64,000 bases of DNA from a virus, in the IMG/VR virus record IMGVR_UViG_3300036939_000049, positions 37,253 to 101,252 of that record. One strand, given 5' to 3'. This document shows positions 41,701 through 50,013 of the stretch, in pieces (the first letter of the stretch is position 1; each line of letters begins with the position of its first letter). The position numbers were made by a program, and so were the translations under genes. A model generated the notes under the pieces. The model saw only the letters and a program-made list of their open reading frames with translations, was not told the origin of the DNA and made no database searches.

Positions 41701-41719
41701 TGTACACGATTCGTGTACA
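41701..41719. repeat. 19-bp palindrome, perfect copy
   Basis: TGTACACGATTCGTGTACA, preceded by a HIP1-linked hairpin-like block (41650-41690), in the convergent gap between 41537 and 41774. Confidence 0.92.
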
Positions 41720-41773
41720 ACTAAAAACCCCTTCAAGACGACAGAGGTTTGATTGCGAGATTTGTGGGGCGCG

Positions 41774-42754
41774 TTACGCTTTAAGTTGCCTTTTGACTAC
41801 TTCAATGTCCGCAATGTTGTAGCTCATATAGCTCATGAATGTGACATCCTGTGCGCCACGCTGGTTAATATGCTCAAGCCAGTCCGTGTATTTGATATGC
41901 TTCTCTGTCTTGACCTTCTCTTCTTCTGGCAGCAATGCCCATTGACACTCAGCGTATATAGCCCGCAGTCCCTTGTAATTAATTCCGGGGTACTTACACA
42001 TTACCCTGCTCAATCCCATTGCATATGCCTTGTTTACCGCATTCCTGTCAGCTTGCTGTAGTTCCGGTTTTAGCCTCCTTCCTTGCTCATTCAAATAATC
42101 AATAGCCGCCTTAAGAATGGCAGCTCGAAACAAAGTAGGGATTGTGTAGTCAGTTGTGTCCTCCATGATTCTAGTTTTGGCTCGTCCAGAAAAATACAGT
42201 TGATAGTCACCAGCTACCTTGAATTTTCCGAGAGAATGCACCTCAGCCATTCTTCGACCTGTTCCAAGGGCAGCAGCGACCGATACTTTAGTCCAGTGGG
42301 GATTTAGTCCACTTGTTAATTGATCTAATGTCTTGTGGCAGTCAGCAATCAACTGACCAATTTCAACGGATGTCTTTTCCCGATTCCTGCTTTTTACCTG
42401 CTGCTTGTAAGTCTTAGTCAGTTCTACAGAGTCCTCTCGCTGGAAACTCAAGAGTTGGTTGTAGAAGTACTCAGTCAGAATTTCCATTGTTTCCTTGAGC
42501 AACGGAATTTCCTCATCCCCCATTACGAGCAATGCTTTCTTGATGTCCACCCTGCGAGTCTTCACAGTTGAGAATGCGTATTCTTGCATCTCAGACCGCG
42601 CGATCGCAGCAACTACCCCATTAATCTCTTCTTTCATGGCTTGGAAATCGCTACCTTTAGTTGCAATTTCCTTCAATCGTTTGTATGTCTTAGTTGCAAC
42701 CTCGGCTACCGGAATCTGATAATTCTCATTTTCAATGAATTCCTTGAGTTCCAT
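41774..42754 (-). CDS. Telomere resolvase (protelomerase) candidate, 326 aa
   Basis: The C-terminal half matches the telomere-resolvase catalytic core: AALGTGRRMAEVHSLGKFKV with the first arginine, LYFSGRAKTR with the lysine, TIPTLFRAAILKAA, then YKGLRAIYAECQW with the second arginine, HIKYTDWLEHI with a candidate histidine, and tyrosines in TFMSYMSYNI for the nucleophile. GRRM-E, FSG-AK and the RAIYA box are the phrases that separate TelN/TelK/ResT proteins from ordinary integrases. These enzymes cut a palindromic site and reseal it as hairpin ends, making linear replicons like phage N15. At 326 residues it is shorter than TelN and nearer the small resolvases. Which tyrosine is catalytic is not certain. 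Confidence 0.78.
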   Translation of the reverse strand: MELKEFIENENYQIPVAEVATKTYKRLKEIATKGSDFQAMKEEINGVVAAIARSEMQEYAFSTVKTRRVDIKKALLVMGDEEIPLLKETMEILTEYFYNQLLSFQREDSVELTKTYKQQVKSRNREKTSVEIGQLIADCHKTLDQLTSGLNPHWTKVSVAAALGTGRRMAEVHSLGKFKVAGDYQLYFSGRAKTRIMEDTTDYTIPTLFRAAILKAAIDYLNEQGRRLKPELQQADRNAVNKAYAMGLSRVMCKYPGINYKGLRAIYAECQWALLPEEEKVKTEKHIKYTDWLEHINQRGAQDVTFMSYMSYNIADIEVVKRQLKA

Positions 42755-42790
42755 TTGGGCTTGCTCTTTTTTTTTTGAATTCAGTGTTAT

Positions 42791-42988
42791 TCAAATTTTA
42801 CACTCACAATTATTGCAGCTACTCTCGTCTTTAACCTTACCCATGACTAACTTCCAGCACCCCATAGATCCGTTTAGCGCTTCTGGATACTGGCACCAAC
42901 TTGGCTGTTGATACCACCGCATGGCAGCTTTACCAGGAATTCTCCCGGCTAGCTCATAAGGCTGTTCGTGGAAATAAGGCTTGGTCAT
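42791..42988 (-). CDS. Small Cys-rich protein, 65 aa
   Basis: ATG 42988 is chosen because the longer frame runs through a 19-bp palindrome. The landmarks AGRIPGKAAMRWYQQPSWC and a tail SSCNNCECK suggest metal binding. It lies between the histidine kinase and the resolvase on the same strand. Confidence 0.5.
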   Translation of the reverse strand: MTKPYFHEQPYELAGRIPGKAAMRWYQQPSWCQYPEALNGSMGCWKLVMGKVKDESSCNNCECKI

Positions 42989-43000
42989 AGCGCGATCACA

Positions 43001-43019
43001 TGTACACGAATCGTGTACA
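43001..43019. repeat. 19-bp palindrome, perfect copy
   Basis: TGTACACGAATCGTGTACA, 23 bp with its CA/TG flanks, between the kinase stop (43027) and the small Cys-rich gene start (42988). Confidence 0.93.
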
Positions 43020-43026
43020 TGAAAAA

Positions 43027-44349
43027 TCAAGCTTCTAGGTGGGGAAGTATCACCTGAATCTCGGTTCCCAGGTTTTCTTGAGATTCTACAATAATTTGAC
43101 CGTCGAGCAGGTCTACAGTTTTTTTCACGATTGCAAGTCCTAGACCAGTACCGGCAACAGCCCCAACATTACTCCCTCTTTCAAACACACCATACAAATC
43201 CATCGAAGACGGGATTCCTATTCCAGAATCCCTGACGATGAAACAAATTGTATTCGATTCTGCAACGACAAGCACAAGCACGGTTCCAGTACTGTACTTG
43301 AGCGCATTGCCGATTAAATTGCTAAAGATTTTGTATAGTAGACCCTCATCGCAGTATATCTCTGCGACTTGGATATTCAATAAGACGCGAGAGCTTTCAG
43401 GGAAAGACTCAATCAGCGCTTCAAACCAAGGACGCAGTTGGATAGTTACAGGATTAAGTTGAACACGTTCTGAGTCCAGCCGAAACACCAACAGTACATC
43501 ATCGGTCATGCGTGTGAGTCGCTCTACTCCTTTTTTGATTTGATTGATATGTCGATGAAACTTGTCGCTAGCTGGTGGATCTTTTTCCAATAACAAGGCG
43601 GCGGTTAAGATAGCGGTCAGTGGCGTGCGATATTCATGAGAAATAGTCTGAATGATTGCCGACTTTGCCTCGCTCACTTCCTCTTGTTTTTTTAAGGCCT
43701 CTTCTTTCGCCAGTCGCAACCCCTCTTCTAATTCCAACGATCGCTCAGCCCTGTCAAAAGCGAATTTCATTGCTTTTGCATTCTGATAGGTAAGCCACAG
43801 CAGTAGTAGCAACGAGGATATCGCAATAATTGTCAGGACTAAATCCCTTCGCTCTCGACGCCGCCGTTCATTAATTAAGCGATCGCGTTCCCCCTCCAGC
43901 TCTGTTTTTAATTCACCCAGAATCCCCCGCAGTTTATCCATGTGCTGCTTGCCTTGCCTTAATAATGCTGGTGATGGATTCTGGATTATTTTATTGGACA
44001 GTATCAAAAACTGATTCACTTGATTATCAAGTTCTGGGAATTGACCCTGGGTGTCTAATTCTTCCAACAGTCCCGGAAGTTGCCGCTGACCTTCCCAGTA
44101 AGGATCGAGAAATCTGGAATCTTTAGTGCCTGCAAATCCCCGTGTTCCAGTTTCTAGGTTGAGTAGTTGCGTGAGTAATTCATCAACGCTATCGGCTTTT
44201 TGCCGCACAGATGTTAGTTGTTCACTGGCGACTTTCTCTTGGTTCAACCGATAGTAAAACAAAGTACTGGAAGGTAAAGATAAAGCCCCGACGACCGCAA
44301 GCGCAAATACTGTACGCCTGTATAACTGACTAAATACTACAAGCGGCAT
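43027..44349 (-). CDS. CHASE3-type sensor histidine kinase, about 440 aa
   Basis: Two membrane segments (TVFALAVVGALSLPSSTLFYY near the N-terminus, written here by its ends TVFALAVV and LPSSTLF, and LVLTIIAISSLLLLLWL) bracket a CHASE3-like sensor domain with LLNLETGTRGFAGT. Then come a helical linker, a HisKA box with phosphorylated His (TISHEYRTPLTAIL), and an HATPase domain with N-box NLIGNALKYS, DSGIGIP, and GTGLGLAIVKK. It should autophosphorylate in response to an unknown signal. No response regulator is in the window. The start is uncertain: a longer frame to 44478 passes through a palindrome. Confidence 0.88.
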   Translation of the reverse strand: MPLVVFSQLYRRTVFALAVVGALSLPSSTLFYYRLNQEKVASEQLTSVRQKADSVDELLTQLLNLETGTRGFAGTKDSRFLDPYWEGQRQLPGLLEELDTQGQFPELDNQVNQFLILSNKIIQNPSPALLRQGKQHMDKLRGILGELKTELEGERDRLINERRRRERRDLVLTIIAISSLLLLLWLTYQNAKAMKFAFDRAERSLELEEGLRLAKEEALKKQEEVSEAKSAIIQTISHEYRTPLTAILTAALLLEKDPPASDKFHRHINQIKKGVERLTRMTDDVLLVFRLDSERVQLNPVTIQLRPWFEALIESFPESSRVLLNIQVAEIYCDEGLLYKIFSNLIGNALKYSTGTVLVLVVAESNTICFIVRDSGIGIPSSMDLYGVFERGSNVGAVAGTGLGLAIVKKTVDLLDGQIIVESQENLGTEIQVILPHLEA

Positions 44350-44429
44350 ACGATGAAGGGTTGCTGCTCCGAATTCTTCTATGATAAACGACTCGCTTTT
44401 AAACGTGGTGTAGGCGGATAGTTTATTGA

Positions 44430-44453
44430 GCACTTTCGTGTACATGAAAGTGC
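44430..44453. repeat. 24-bp even-centred palindrome with TGTACA core
   Basis: GCACTTTCGTGT and ACATGAAAGTGC pair at 11 of 12 positions with no spacer. It contains the TTCGTGTACA half-site of the 19-bp repeat. It lies upstream of the kinase. Confidence 0.6.
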
Positions 44454-44526
44454 AAGTGTGACGTGAACGTTTAAGCACTCCCGATTACTTTCAACGAAAT
44501 TGTGTAATAATTTTATAAATGCAAAG

Positions 44527-44554
44527 CCGCCAAGTTTTTGGAGAACTTGGCGGT
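44527..44554. promoter_or_regulatory. Strong hairpin upstream of kinase
   Basis: CCGCCAAGTT and AACTTGGCGG pair over 10 bp around an 8-nt loop. No T run on the plus strand and a weak one on the minus strand. It may be a leader hairpin of the kinase mRNA. The rest of the 44454-44704 gap holds AT-rich sequence, a degenerate 19-bp repeat near 44612 and the promoter of the HNH gene. Confidence 0.5.
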
Positions 44555-44704
44555 TGTAAACCATGAAAAGAGTATATGTATAGTATACTCGAATTTTTTT
44601 AAGCTAGTAAACTACAAACGATTACGTACATGTGTTTCGTCTAACCCTATCCACGCGATCGCTTGTGGTTTAAACCAATACCATCAATACACAAAGGAAA
44701 CAAA

Positions 44705-45235
44705 ATGAATTCGTTGCAAATACAACAAGAATTAAAGATTCGACAAAACCTCCGCGCTATGCCGTATCAGCGCTTCCTTATCACTTCTTTTTGGAGATCC
44801 GTCAGAGAGATTGCACTAGAAAGAGCTAAACACAGGTGTCAGTTATGCAATAGTGCATCTGAGTTGCAGGTGCATCACAGAACCTACAAAAACAGAGGAT
44901 GGGAAGATCAACACTTAGACGATTTAACAGTTTTATGCGCTAATTGCCATAAGAAACATCATGATATTGTAGCTAATCCCAAGTTAGCCGACAAAGAGGC
45001 TCAAGATCAAAAAGGATGGCGGGAGCCGCATTTTAGTAGCGGGGATGTTACCATGTGCCGTCCAATGACTTCAAATGAGTTAAGACTTTTTAGGGTATAT
45101 CGAGCACATCAAGGTTTAGGCGCTCCAGAACCTTATGAATTAACCCCAGCTTTTCACGCTTATTGGGATTCATTAGAACAACGACAAGCAAAACAGGGCA
45201 TCAAATCCTGGGAGGAGCTTGAATACGGACTGTGA
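44705..45235 (+). CDS. HNH endonuclease, 176 aa
   Basis: It starts at ATG 44705 after AAAGGAAA. The HNH core is CQLCNSASELQVHHRTY ... LDDLTVLCANCHKKHH, with two CxxC zinc knuckles and the catalytic HH. Phage HNH proteins near terminase genes often assist packaging; here the terminase large subunit converges from 45500. The C-terminal 80 residues are unassigned. Confidence 0.85.
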   Translation: MNSLQIQQELKIRQNLRAMPYQRFLITSFWRSVREIALERAKHRCQLCNSASELQVHHRTYKNRGWEDQHLDDLTVLCANCHKKHHDIVANPKLADKEAQDQKGWREPHFSSGDVTMCRPMTSNELRLFRVYRAHQGLGAPEPYELTPAFHAYWDSLEQRQAKQGIKSWEELEYGL

Positions 45236-45289
45236 AGCGAACTCTATTTCGCTGACGTTATTCACTGGATGCGCGATCGCGCTCCCAAA

Positions 45290-45308
45290 TGTACACGAAT
45301 AGTTTACA
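45290..45308 (-). repeat. 19-bp repeat, asymmetric copy
   Basis: TGTACACGAATAGTTTACA on the plus strand, preceded by a HIP1 site and followed by a terminator, after the HNH gene. Confidence 0.88.
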
Positions 45309-45312
45309 CATC

Positions 45313-45346
45313 AAAAACCCCCGTCTCATGACAGGGGTTTATTTTC
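45313..45346 (+). terminator. Intrinsic terminator after HNH gene
   Basis: AAAAACCCC and GGGGTTTATTTT flank a CGTCTCATGACA-type loop. It works on both strands because of the 5' A run. Confidence 0.75.
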
Positions 45347-45350
45347 CAAA

Positions 45351-45413
45351 CCTAAGCCCACCTAACCATACCTGACCTCACCATCCTGACCGCACCACAC
45401 CCAACCACACCCT
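45351..45413 (+). repeat. C-rich, G-poor tract with about 5-base periodicity
   Basis: A run of units such as CCTAA, CCATA, CCTGA, CCTCA and CCACA with only four G bases in about 60 nt. It follows the HNH terminator. It is not a coding region. Confidence 0.6.
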
Positions 45414-45475
45414 AAAAATCAACAACCCGTTACATGTACTTGTTTTGATCGAGTTTTTTTGATGAACAATTTCCA

Positions 45476-45494
45476 TGTACACGATTCGTGTACA
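45476..45494. repeat. 19-bp palindrome, perfect copy
   Basis: TGTACACGATTCGTGTACA, six bases beyond the stop codon of the terminase large subunit (minus strand). Confidence 0.93.
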
Positions 45495-45499
45495 TCAAC

Positions 45500-47101
45500 T
45501 CAAAAATACCCTCGAATATCCCTAGCTGAACTTCGTCTATCCTCAGACGTTCGTTCTTGCCGACGTCGTGCAGCTCCAAAGAAATCTCTCACGTTCTCAT
45601 CTTTGGTATCTTGCTTTAAGACTTTGCCAGCTTTCTTACGCGCCGCATAATTTGCCAACACCAACGCGATCGCGGCATCACCGTGACGCTTCCCACCATC
45701 TTTACCTTTATATCGACTTCGCTCTGGAACTTTGGGTACACCATTATGTTCTTCAATAGCGGCATGATCGGTTTTTATGTCTTCGTCATATGGCATCCGC
45801 AGACGCTCATCTTCCAACGCTTTTTTGTAATCTGGCATGGCTTCCAAATACCAAGGCTGTGTCGGCATCACTTTCTCAATGCGACTCGCGCCATACTTCG
45901 TTTCAGCAAACTCTGCCAAAGCCGTCCCATTCCCCCTAGCGTCACTAGCCCCACCACAGAAATTAGGGAGGTGGTCGATTACGCCGTACAGTATTTGCTC
46001 TTGCCGTTTGATTGGTACATTCCGCAGTTCTATAAGCAAGGGACAGTAGAGTCTTACCTTCCCTTCAATAGTCACACCACTCCAATCATCTTCGAGTAGT
46101 AACGCGATCGCGCTGATATCTCCCGTGCGTCCAAAGTCCATACCGTAATAAGACTTCTGGTGACGAGGTAAGGCGTTAATTAATGGGTAAATTTTGTCTT
46201 TGAGCCATTCCTGAATTTCTGTTAACTGTACGGGTTGAGACTTGATATTAAATTCATCAGGTAATGCTAGTCGCACCACCGAGTAGCGCCTATCCATTCG
46301 TGCTTCTACCAGTAATGGTGGAATGTAAGCTCCGCCACCTGCTTTTGGATTACAGAACAACTCCTCATCAGCGTCATCCCCATACTGATCGATCATGTCC
46401 TGCCGCCATTTCTCTTGCCCTTTAACAGACCAGTCTTTCCCAGTCATTAAACAAATACGCCTATACAACCCAGCCGCGATCGCGTCATCAAACGTGACTT
46501 TATGCAATGAGTACGGACGCTTCCCAGCCTTAACTTCTTCAATGAGCTGGTTAAACGCATTAGTTACACCGTCATGTGTTGAAATAATGTGTACCGAGCC
46601 GCCCCACATTAAGAGCGCGATCGCGGCTTTAAGTAACTCTAGTGGGTTTGGGTGGAAGGCAAATTCATCTAAGATGACTCGTCCTTTTTTCCCTCGCAAG
46701 TTAGTAGGGCGTGAAGTTAACCCAGTTACTCGATACCCTGATGCCATCTTGATGCGGTAAGCCAGAATATCGCGTTCTGATTGAATTACCTCTTCTGGAA
46801 ATACTACACCTTCCGATACCAGCTCCTGCTTACTAACAGCTGTCACCTCAGTTGCCACTTCTTGATACTGCTTTACCCAGAAAGTGCAATCCTGCATAAA
46901 CTCCAACGCACCTTCTTCGTTCGCGCCAATGTACCAAGTGTCTTTTCCATTTCGTCCCGATGTTGCTGCCATCAACACTGAGTCTGCCGCCTCAGCCCAT
47001 GTAATCCCAATCTGGCGGCTTTTTTCAATAATCTTGACGTCGCTTTTGTCTAATATCCATTGTTGCTGGTATGAAAGCAATACCGCTTTAGTCTCTGTCA
47101 T
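45500..47101 (-). CDS. terL: Phage terminase large subunit (Mu gp28-like)
   Basis: A 533-residue protein. The ATPase part has a Walker A-like EKSRQIGITW, a Walker B GRVILDEFAFH and a coupling motif IISTHDG. The RNase H-fold nuclease has YYGMDFGRTGDISA, SDARGNGTALAE and HGDAAIALVLA with metal-binding aspartates. It packages DNA into the head, and the Mu-type sequence agrees with the MuF protein at 30862. The C-terminal 45 residues are basic. The start at 47101 is divergent from the small gene at 47137. Confidence 0.9.
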   Translation of the reverse strand: MTETKAVLLSYQQQWILDKSDVKIIEKSRQIGITWAEAADSVLMAATSGRNGKDTWYIGANEEGALEFMQDCTFWVKQYQEVATEVTAVSKQELVSEGVVFPEEVIQSERDILAYRIKMASGYRVTGLTSRPTNLRGKKGRVILDEFAFHPNPLELLKAAIALLMWGGSVHIISTHDGVTNAFNQLIEEVKAGKRPYSLHKVTFDDAIAAGLYRRICLMTGKDWSVKGQEKWRQDMIDQYGDDADEELFCNPKAGGGAYIPPLLVEARMDRRYSVVRLALPDEFNIKSQPVQLTEIQEWLKDKIYPLINALPRHQKSYYGMDFGRTGDISAIALLLEDDWSGVTIEGKVRLYCPLLIELRNVPIKRQEQILYGVIDHLPNFCGGASDARGNGTALAEFAETKYGASRIEKVMPTQPWYLEAMPDYKKALEDERLRMPYDEDIKTDHAAIEEHNGVPKVPERSRYKGKDGGKRHGDAAIALVLANYAARKKAGKVLKQDTKDENVRDFFGAARRRQERTSEDRRSSARDIRGYF

Positions 47102-47136
47102 ATATAATAGATACAGTGTATTGAGTTAGATAATGG

Positions 47137-47415
47137 ATGAACACGAAAGGGAAAGCAGCATTGAAGCGGCTGCGAGAATTTCTCAATGATAAGCCAGAGA
47201 CACAAGTAATAGGTGTGGGGACGGTAGCTAAGATTTTAGGAGTAACACGCGATCGCGCTCACAAATTCATCCGGTCTAATCCATCACGTCTTAAAGCTGA
47301 GTTAGGACTTGGCTTAAATCCCAGTTACGAAATTAAAGTGGAGGACTTGCGGGAGTTTATTGTGAACGACTACGCGATCGCGGTTCCGGGTAGACCAAAG
47401 CGAGAGGTGTCATGA
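47137..47415 (+). CDS. Small HTH (excisionase/MerR-like) protein, 92 aa
   Basis: GVGTVAKILGVTRDRAHKFI is a winged-helix type DNA-binding helix pair. It is divergent from terL, and overlaps the next gene by four bases. It may regulate the terL promoter or act in excision. An ATG four bases earlier is out of frame. Confidence 0.6.
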   Translation: MNTKGKAALKRLREFLNDKPETQVIGVGTVAKILGVTRDRAHKFIRSNPSRLKAELGLGLNPSYEIKVEDLREFIVNDYAIAVPGRPKREVS

Positions 47416-47651
47416 GTATGAATTTAACTTCCGAGCAAGAAAACTTTTTTCGCTACAAGCAACAGATTCGCTCTGAAACTTTGGGTAAGGTTGAAAATGC
47501 GCTGAAGCGCGGGGATATTACCCAAGAGGAATTTCATCAATACAGAGAGCGTGAGTTACAGCATTATGTTGCTTCCGTGGGTCGTTACGCTCGACACCAC
47601 AATATTTCTCTACCGATTACTCCGCCCCAATTGCCGCTTGACTTAAGCTAA
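47412..47651 (+). CDS. Small hypothetical protein, 79 aa
   Basis: Helical and charged (FRYKQQIRSETLGKVENALK), with a Pro-rich end. Coupled to the HTH gene by an ATGA-type overlap. Confidence 0.55.
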   Translation: MSMNLTSEQENFFRYKQQIRSETLGKVENALKRGDITQEEFHQYRERELQHYVASVGRYARHHNISLPITPPQLPLDLS

Positions 47652-47666
47652 GAAGAAGTTCTCTTG

Positions 47667-47936
47667 ATGGCTTCTATCAATCCCCAGCTCTATCCTTGGG
47701 TTGTGAAATGGGAACAGAAGGAGATTACTTGGGAGCAAGCCGCCTATGGTATTATCTGTTCACTGATGTTTGAAGTTAATGCTTGGCGTGATCGATACAA
47801 AGAACTCATCGAGAAGCATCCAATGGGGCTTTGGCTCCAGCCCAATGACTACACCGTCATTATCAAGAAGGATGAGTTCGATAAGTCGATGGGTGTCAAG
47901 TCCAATCAGTCTACAGCGGAGAGCGATCGCGAATGA
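47667..47936 (+). CDS. Small hypothetical protein, 89 aa
   Basis: ATG 47667 with AAGAAG upstream. Landmarks PWVVKWEQKEITWEQAAYG and HPMGLWLQPNDYTVII. It overlaps the next gene by four bases. Confidence 0.55.
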   Translation: MASINPQLYPWVVKWEQKEITWEQAAYGIICSLMFEVNAWRDRYKELIEKHPMGLWLQPNDYTVIIKKDEFDKSMGVKSNQSTAESDRE

Positions 47937-48247
47937 CTATTAGATTTTTCGTTACACCAGCCAAGCTTTTGGATTTAACTGACCAAGGATCTGCTTATTC
48001 CCCAGTTGTTGATGCGGTTGTTTGTAAAGCATTTTATTTAGCTGTACAGGCTGTTGCTTCAAAGTTTGACCTTGACTACATGACGGCAAGAGCAAAGCTT
48101 GTTGAGCTGTACAAATACCAGCAAGTATTTAGTTTTTATGGTATTTGCTCTCATGCGCTGGAAGGTTCTGGGTACGTTTCAGAGGAGTTAACTAAATTCG
48201 CTTTACGCCAACGCGATTACACCCTCAACTCAAATGTACATGAATAG
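47933..48247 (+). CDS. Hypothetical protein, 104 aa
   Basis: Last of four coupled small genes. Landmarks IRFFVTPAKLLDLTDQG and DYMTARAKLVELYKYQQVF. Its final codons NVHE and stop come from a 19-bp repeat. Confidence 0.55.
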   Translation: MTIRFFVTPAKLLDLTDQGSAYSPVVDAVVCKAFYLAVQAVASKFDLDYMTARAKLVELYKYQQVFSFYGICSHALEGSGYVSEELTKFALRQRDYTLNSNVHE

Positions 48248-48253
48248 TTTACA
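48235..48253 (-). repeat. 19-bp repeat, asymmetric copy at convergent gene ends
   Basis: TGTACATGAATAGTTTACA. It gives the TAG stop of the plus-strand gene and lies four bases from the stop of the terminase small subunit candidate. Confidence 0.8.
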
Positions 48254-48256
48254 TTG

Positions 48257-48820
48257 CTAATTAGCTTCTTCTGCAACTACTACTTCTACCCCCACAGGAG
48301 CTTCAACTGTAACAGGTTGAGGCTCCTCTTCTTTTGCTTCTACTATTCCTAGGATTCGCTTCCTGATTGAATCTGCCATTTCTTCTGATAACCCCCTAGG
48401 TGTGGTTATTCGCTCAGTCCCCTGCGCGATTGTCTGCTTCTCAGTGATACCAGCTAGCTTGATTACGCGATCGCACGCCGCTAATCTATCCACATCACGC
48501 TTGCCGTTTTTCATAATGTCGATAATTACATCAACAGCTTTAACAGCGGCTGTCTTTAGCTTTTCATCCACTTCCGTCAGGATGACTTGCGTTCGCGTGG
48601 CTTGATACTGCTGGGTTACTTTGACACGAGTTTCTTCCCTCGCATCTTTCTCATACGCGATCGCATCACTGATTTTTCCGCGTTTTAACCAAGCCCTTCC
48701 TGTGTTTCTTGCTATACCTGCTATTCTTGCCGCTTCTGAGATACTTTCTCCTCTAGCAATTGAGCTAACAAAAGCTTCCTCTTGGTCTGTTAACCCTATA
48801 TGGGCATTATGCTTAGCCAC
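48257..48820 (-). CDS. terS: Terminase small subunit candidate, about 187 aa
   Basis: LTDQEEAFVSSIARGESISE, then AARIAGIARNTGRAWLKRG, is the HTH opening of many terminase small subunits; a helical middle (VKAVDVIIDIMKNGKRDVDR) and an acidic Pro/Val tail follow. It should bind pac DNA and hand it to the large subunit at 45500. GTG 48820 is chosen because the extension to TTG 48925 is encoded by HIP1-rich sequence and has no clear ribosome-binding site; both remain possible. Confidence 0.7.
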   Translation of the reverse strand: MAKHNAHIGLTDQEEAFVSSIARGESISEAARIAGIARNTGRAWLKRGKISDAIAYEKDAREETRVKVTQQYQATRTQVILTEVDEKLKTAAVKAVDVIIDIMKNGKRDVDRLAACDRVIKLAGITEKQTIAQGTERITTPRGLSEEMADSIRKRILGIVEAKEEEPQPVTVEAPVGVEVVVAEEAN

Positions 48821-48925
48821 AATCTTACTCGTTGGTGTTTGCGCGATGCTCAACTGACATGGATAGTTCTGCGCGATCGCCTGAGCAGCTCCGCTCAACG
48901 CCCTGCGCGATCCTTTCAATATCAA

Positions 48926-49480
48926 GCTTCTATACGTTATTTGTATCCTAAAATCTTACCGCGCCTCTCACCCCTTGGTTCCCGATCGCGCAGCATACTG
49001 AGATTACTTTTGTATAAAATATTTTTTAGAAATCAGTACAAATACCGATTACACTGTAGACAGTTGAATGTGATAGTAGATGAAGTAACGCGAAAGGAGG
49101 AGACAACAGACGGCAATCATATATAGAAGCGCGATCGCGTAACTCCTTTGTGATCGGCAGCAGACAAACGCAATTACAGCACAGGTTCCGAGCATAGCTA
49201 CCTGTAGGTATAAGTCAAGGATTGCGGTAGGGAGTAAGAACCTTGAAAAGTTAATAGACTGCTAGGACGCCTCTATTAGAGGTTTGACACTAGATTACTC
49301 ACCTGTATGGGTGTAGCGCTGGTTAGTCCCTAGTTAGTCCCTGTAGGCATCTGGTGCTAGACACTTGTAAGTCCTACTATCTATTACGCGATCGCATAGT
49401 GCTCTAAGCGTTGTGCAAGTCAGCGCGATCGCATACCGGATCTGCATTATCCGGCTAATCACACAACACGAGGTAATGTA
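48926..49480. other. 555-base region with no gene seen
   Basis: It lies between terS and the divergent gene at 49481. It contains several HIP1 sites, tandem GTTAGTCCCTA units near 49320-49345, a CCTCTATTAGAGG hairpin near 49271 and a GGAGGAG not followed by a start codon. It may hold promoters, a small RNA or an origin; nothing decisive is visible. Confidence 0.35.
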
Positions 49481-50008
49481 ATGGAAACTGCAACACTTAA
49501 CGGTAATGGTAAGGTTTCTGAAACTGTTACAGATTCTAATTCAATCGTCACAGAATCTAAAACCCAGACAGGCAAAGCAACTAAGAAGAAAGCCGCTAAA
49601 ACCACAAAAGCGGTGGACATTAGTATAGAGCAATTGGAAGGTAAGCGCGATCGCGTCTTATATAAAGAACAGATTGCTCTGAAAAATCCCACGGCCTTAG
49701 CTGAAATTGTCGGCAATTACTACGATGATGAGGCTCATGATATTCGGTACTGGGAAGGGAAAGTTACCGTCTATCTAGTACGAGAGGGCAAGGAGACAGC
49801 AATAGAGGTGGGAACCCTCACTAAGCATGGCTTCGAGATGATTATTCGGGATGTAAAGCTACTTCCCATAGTTGAGCAAATCAAGAAAAAATGGGCATAC
49901 ACAGAGCAAGTCGCCAAGGCTACTAAGAAAGCAACGAAGCGTAAGCTAGAAACCTCTGAGGGTGAAGGTGCGTTAATGGCGCTATTCAACGCTAAGAAGA
50001 AGGGTTAA
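49481..50008 (+). CDS. Hypothetical protein, 175 aa
   Basis: A Thr/Lys-rich, probably disordered N-terminus (TGKATKKKAAKTTKAVD) precedes a globular middle (YYDDEAHDIRYWEGKVTVYL) and a basic helical tail. GAGGTAATG precedes the start. Possibly a DNA-associated protein. Family unknown. Confidence 0.6.
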   Translation: METATLNGNGKVSETVTDSNSIVTESKTQTGKATKKKAAKTTKAVDISIEQLEGKRDRVLYKEQIALKNPTALAEIVGNYYDDEAHDIRYWEGKVTVYLVREGKETAIEVGTLTKHGFEMIIRDVKLLPIVEQIKKKWAYTEQVAKATKKATKRKLETSEGEGALMALFNAKKKG

Positions 50009-50013
50009 GCGTC

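Noticed and set aside
45351-45413. Rho utilisation site
   Set aside because: The base composition fits, but cyanobacteria are generally considered to lack Rho, and an intrinsic terminator already precedes the tract.
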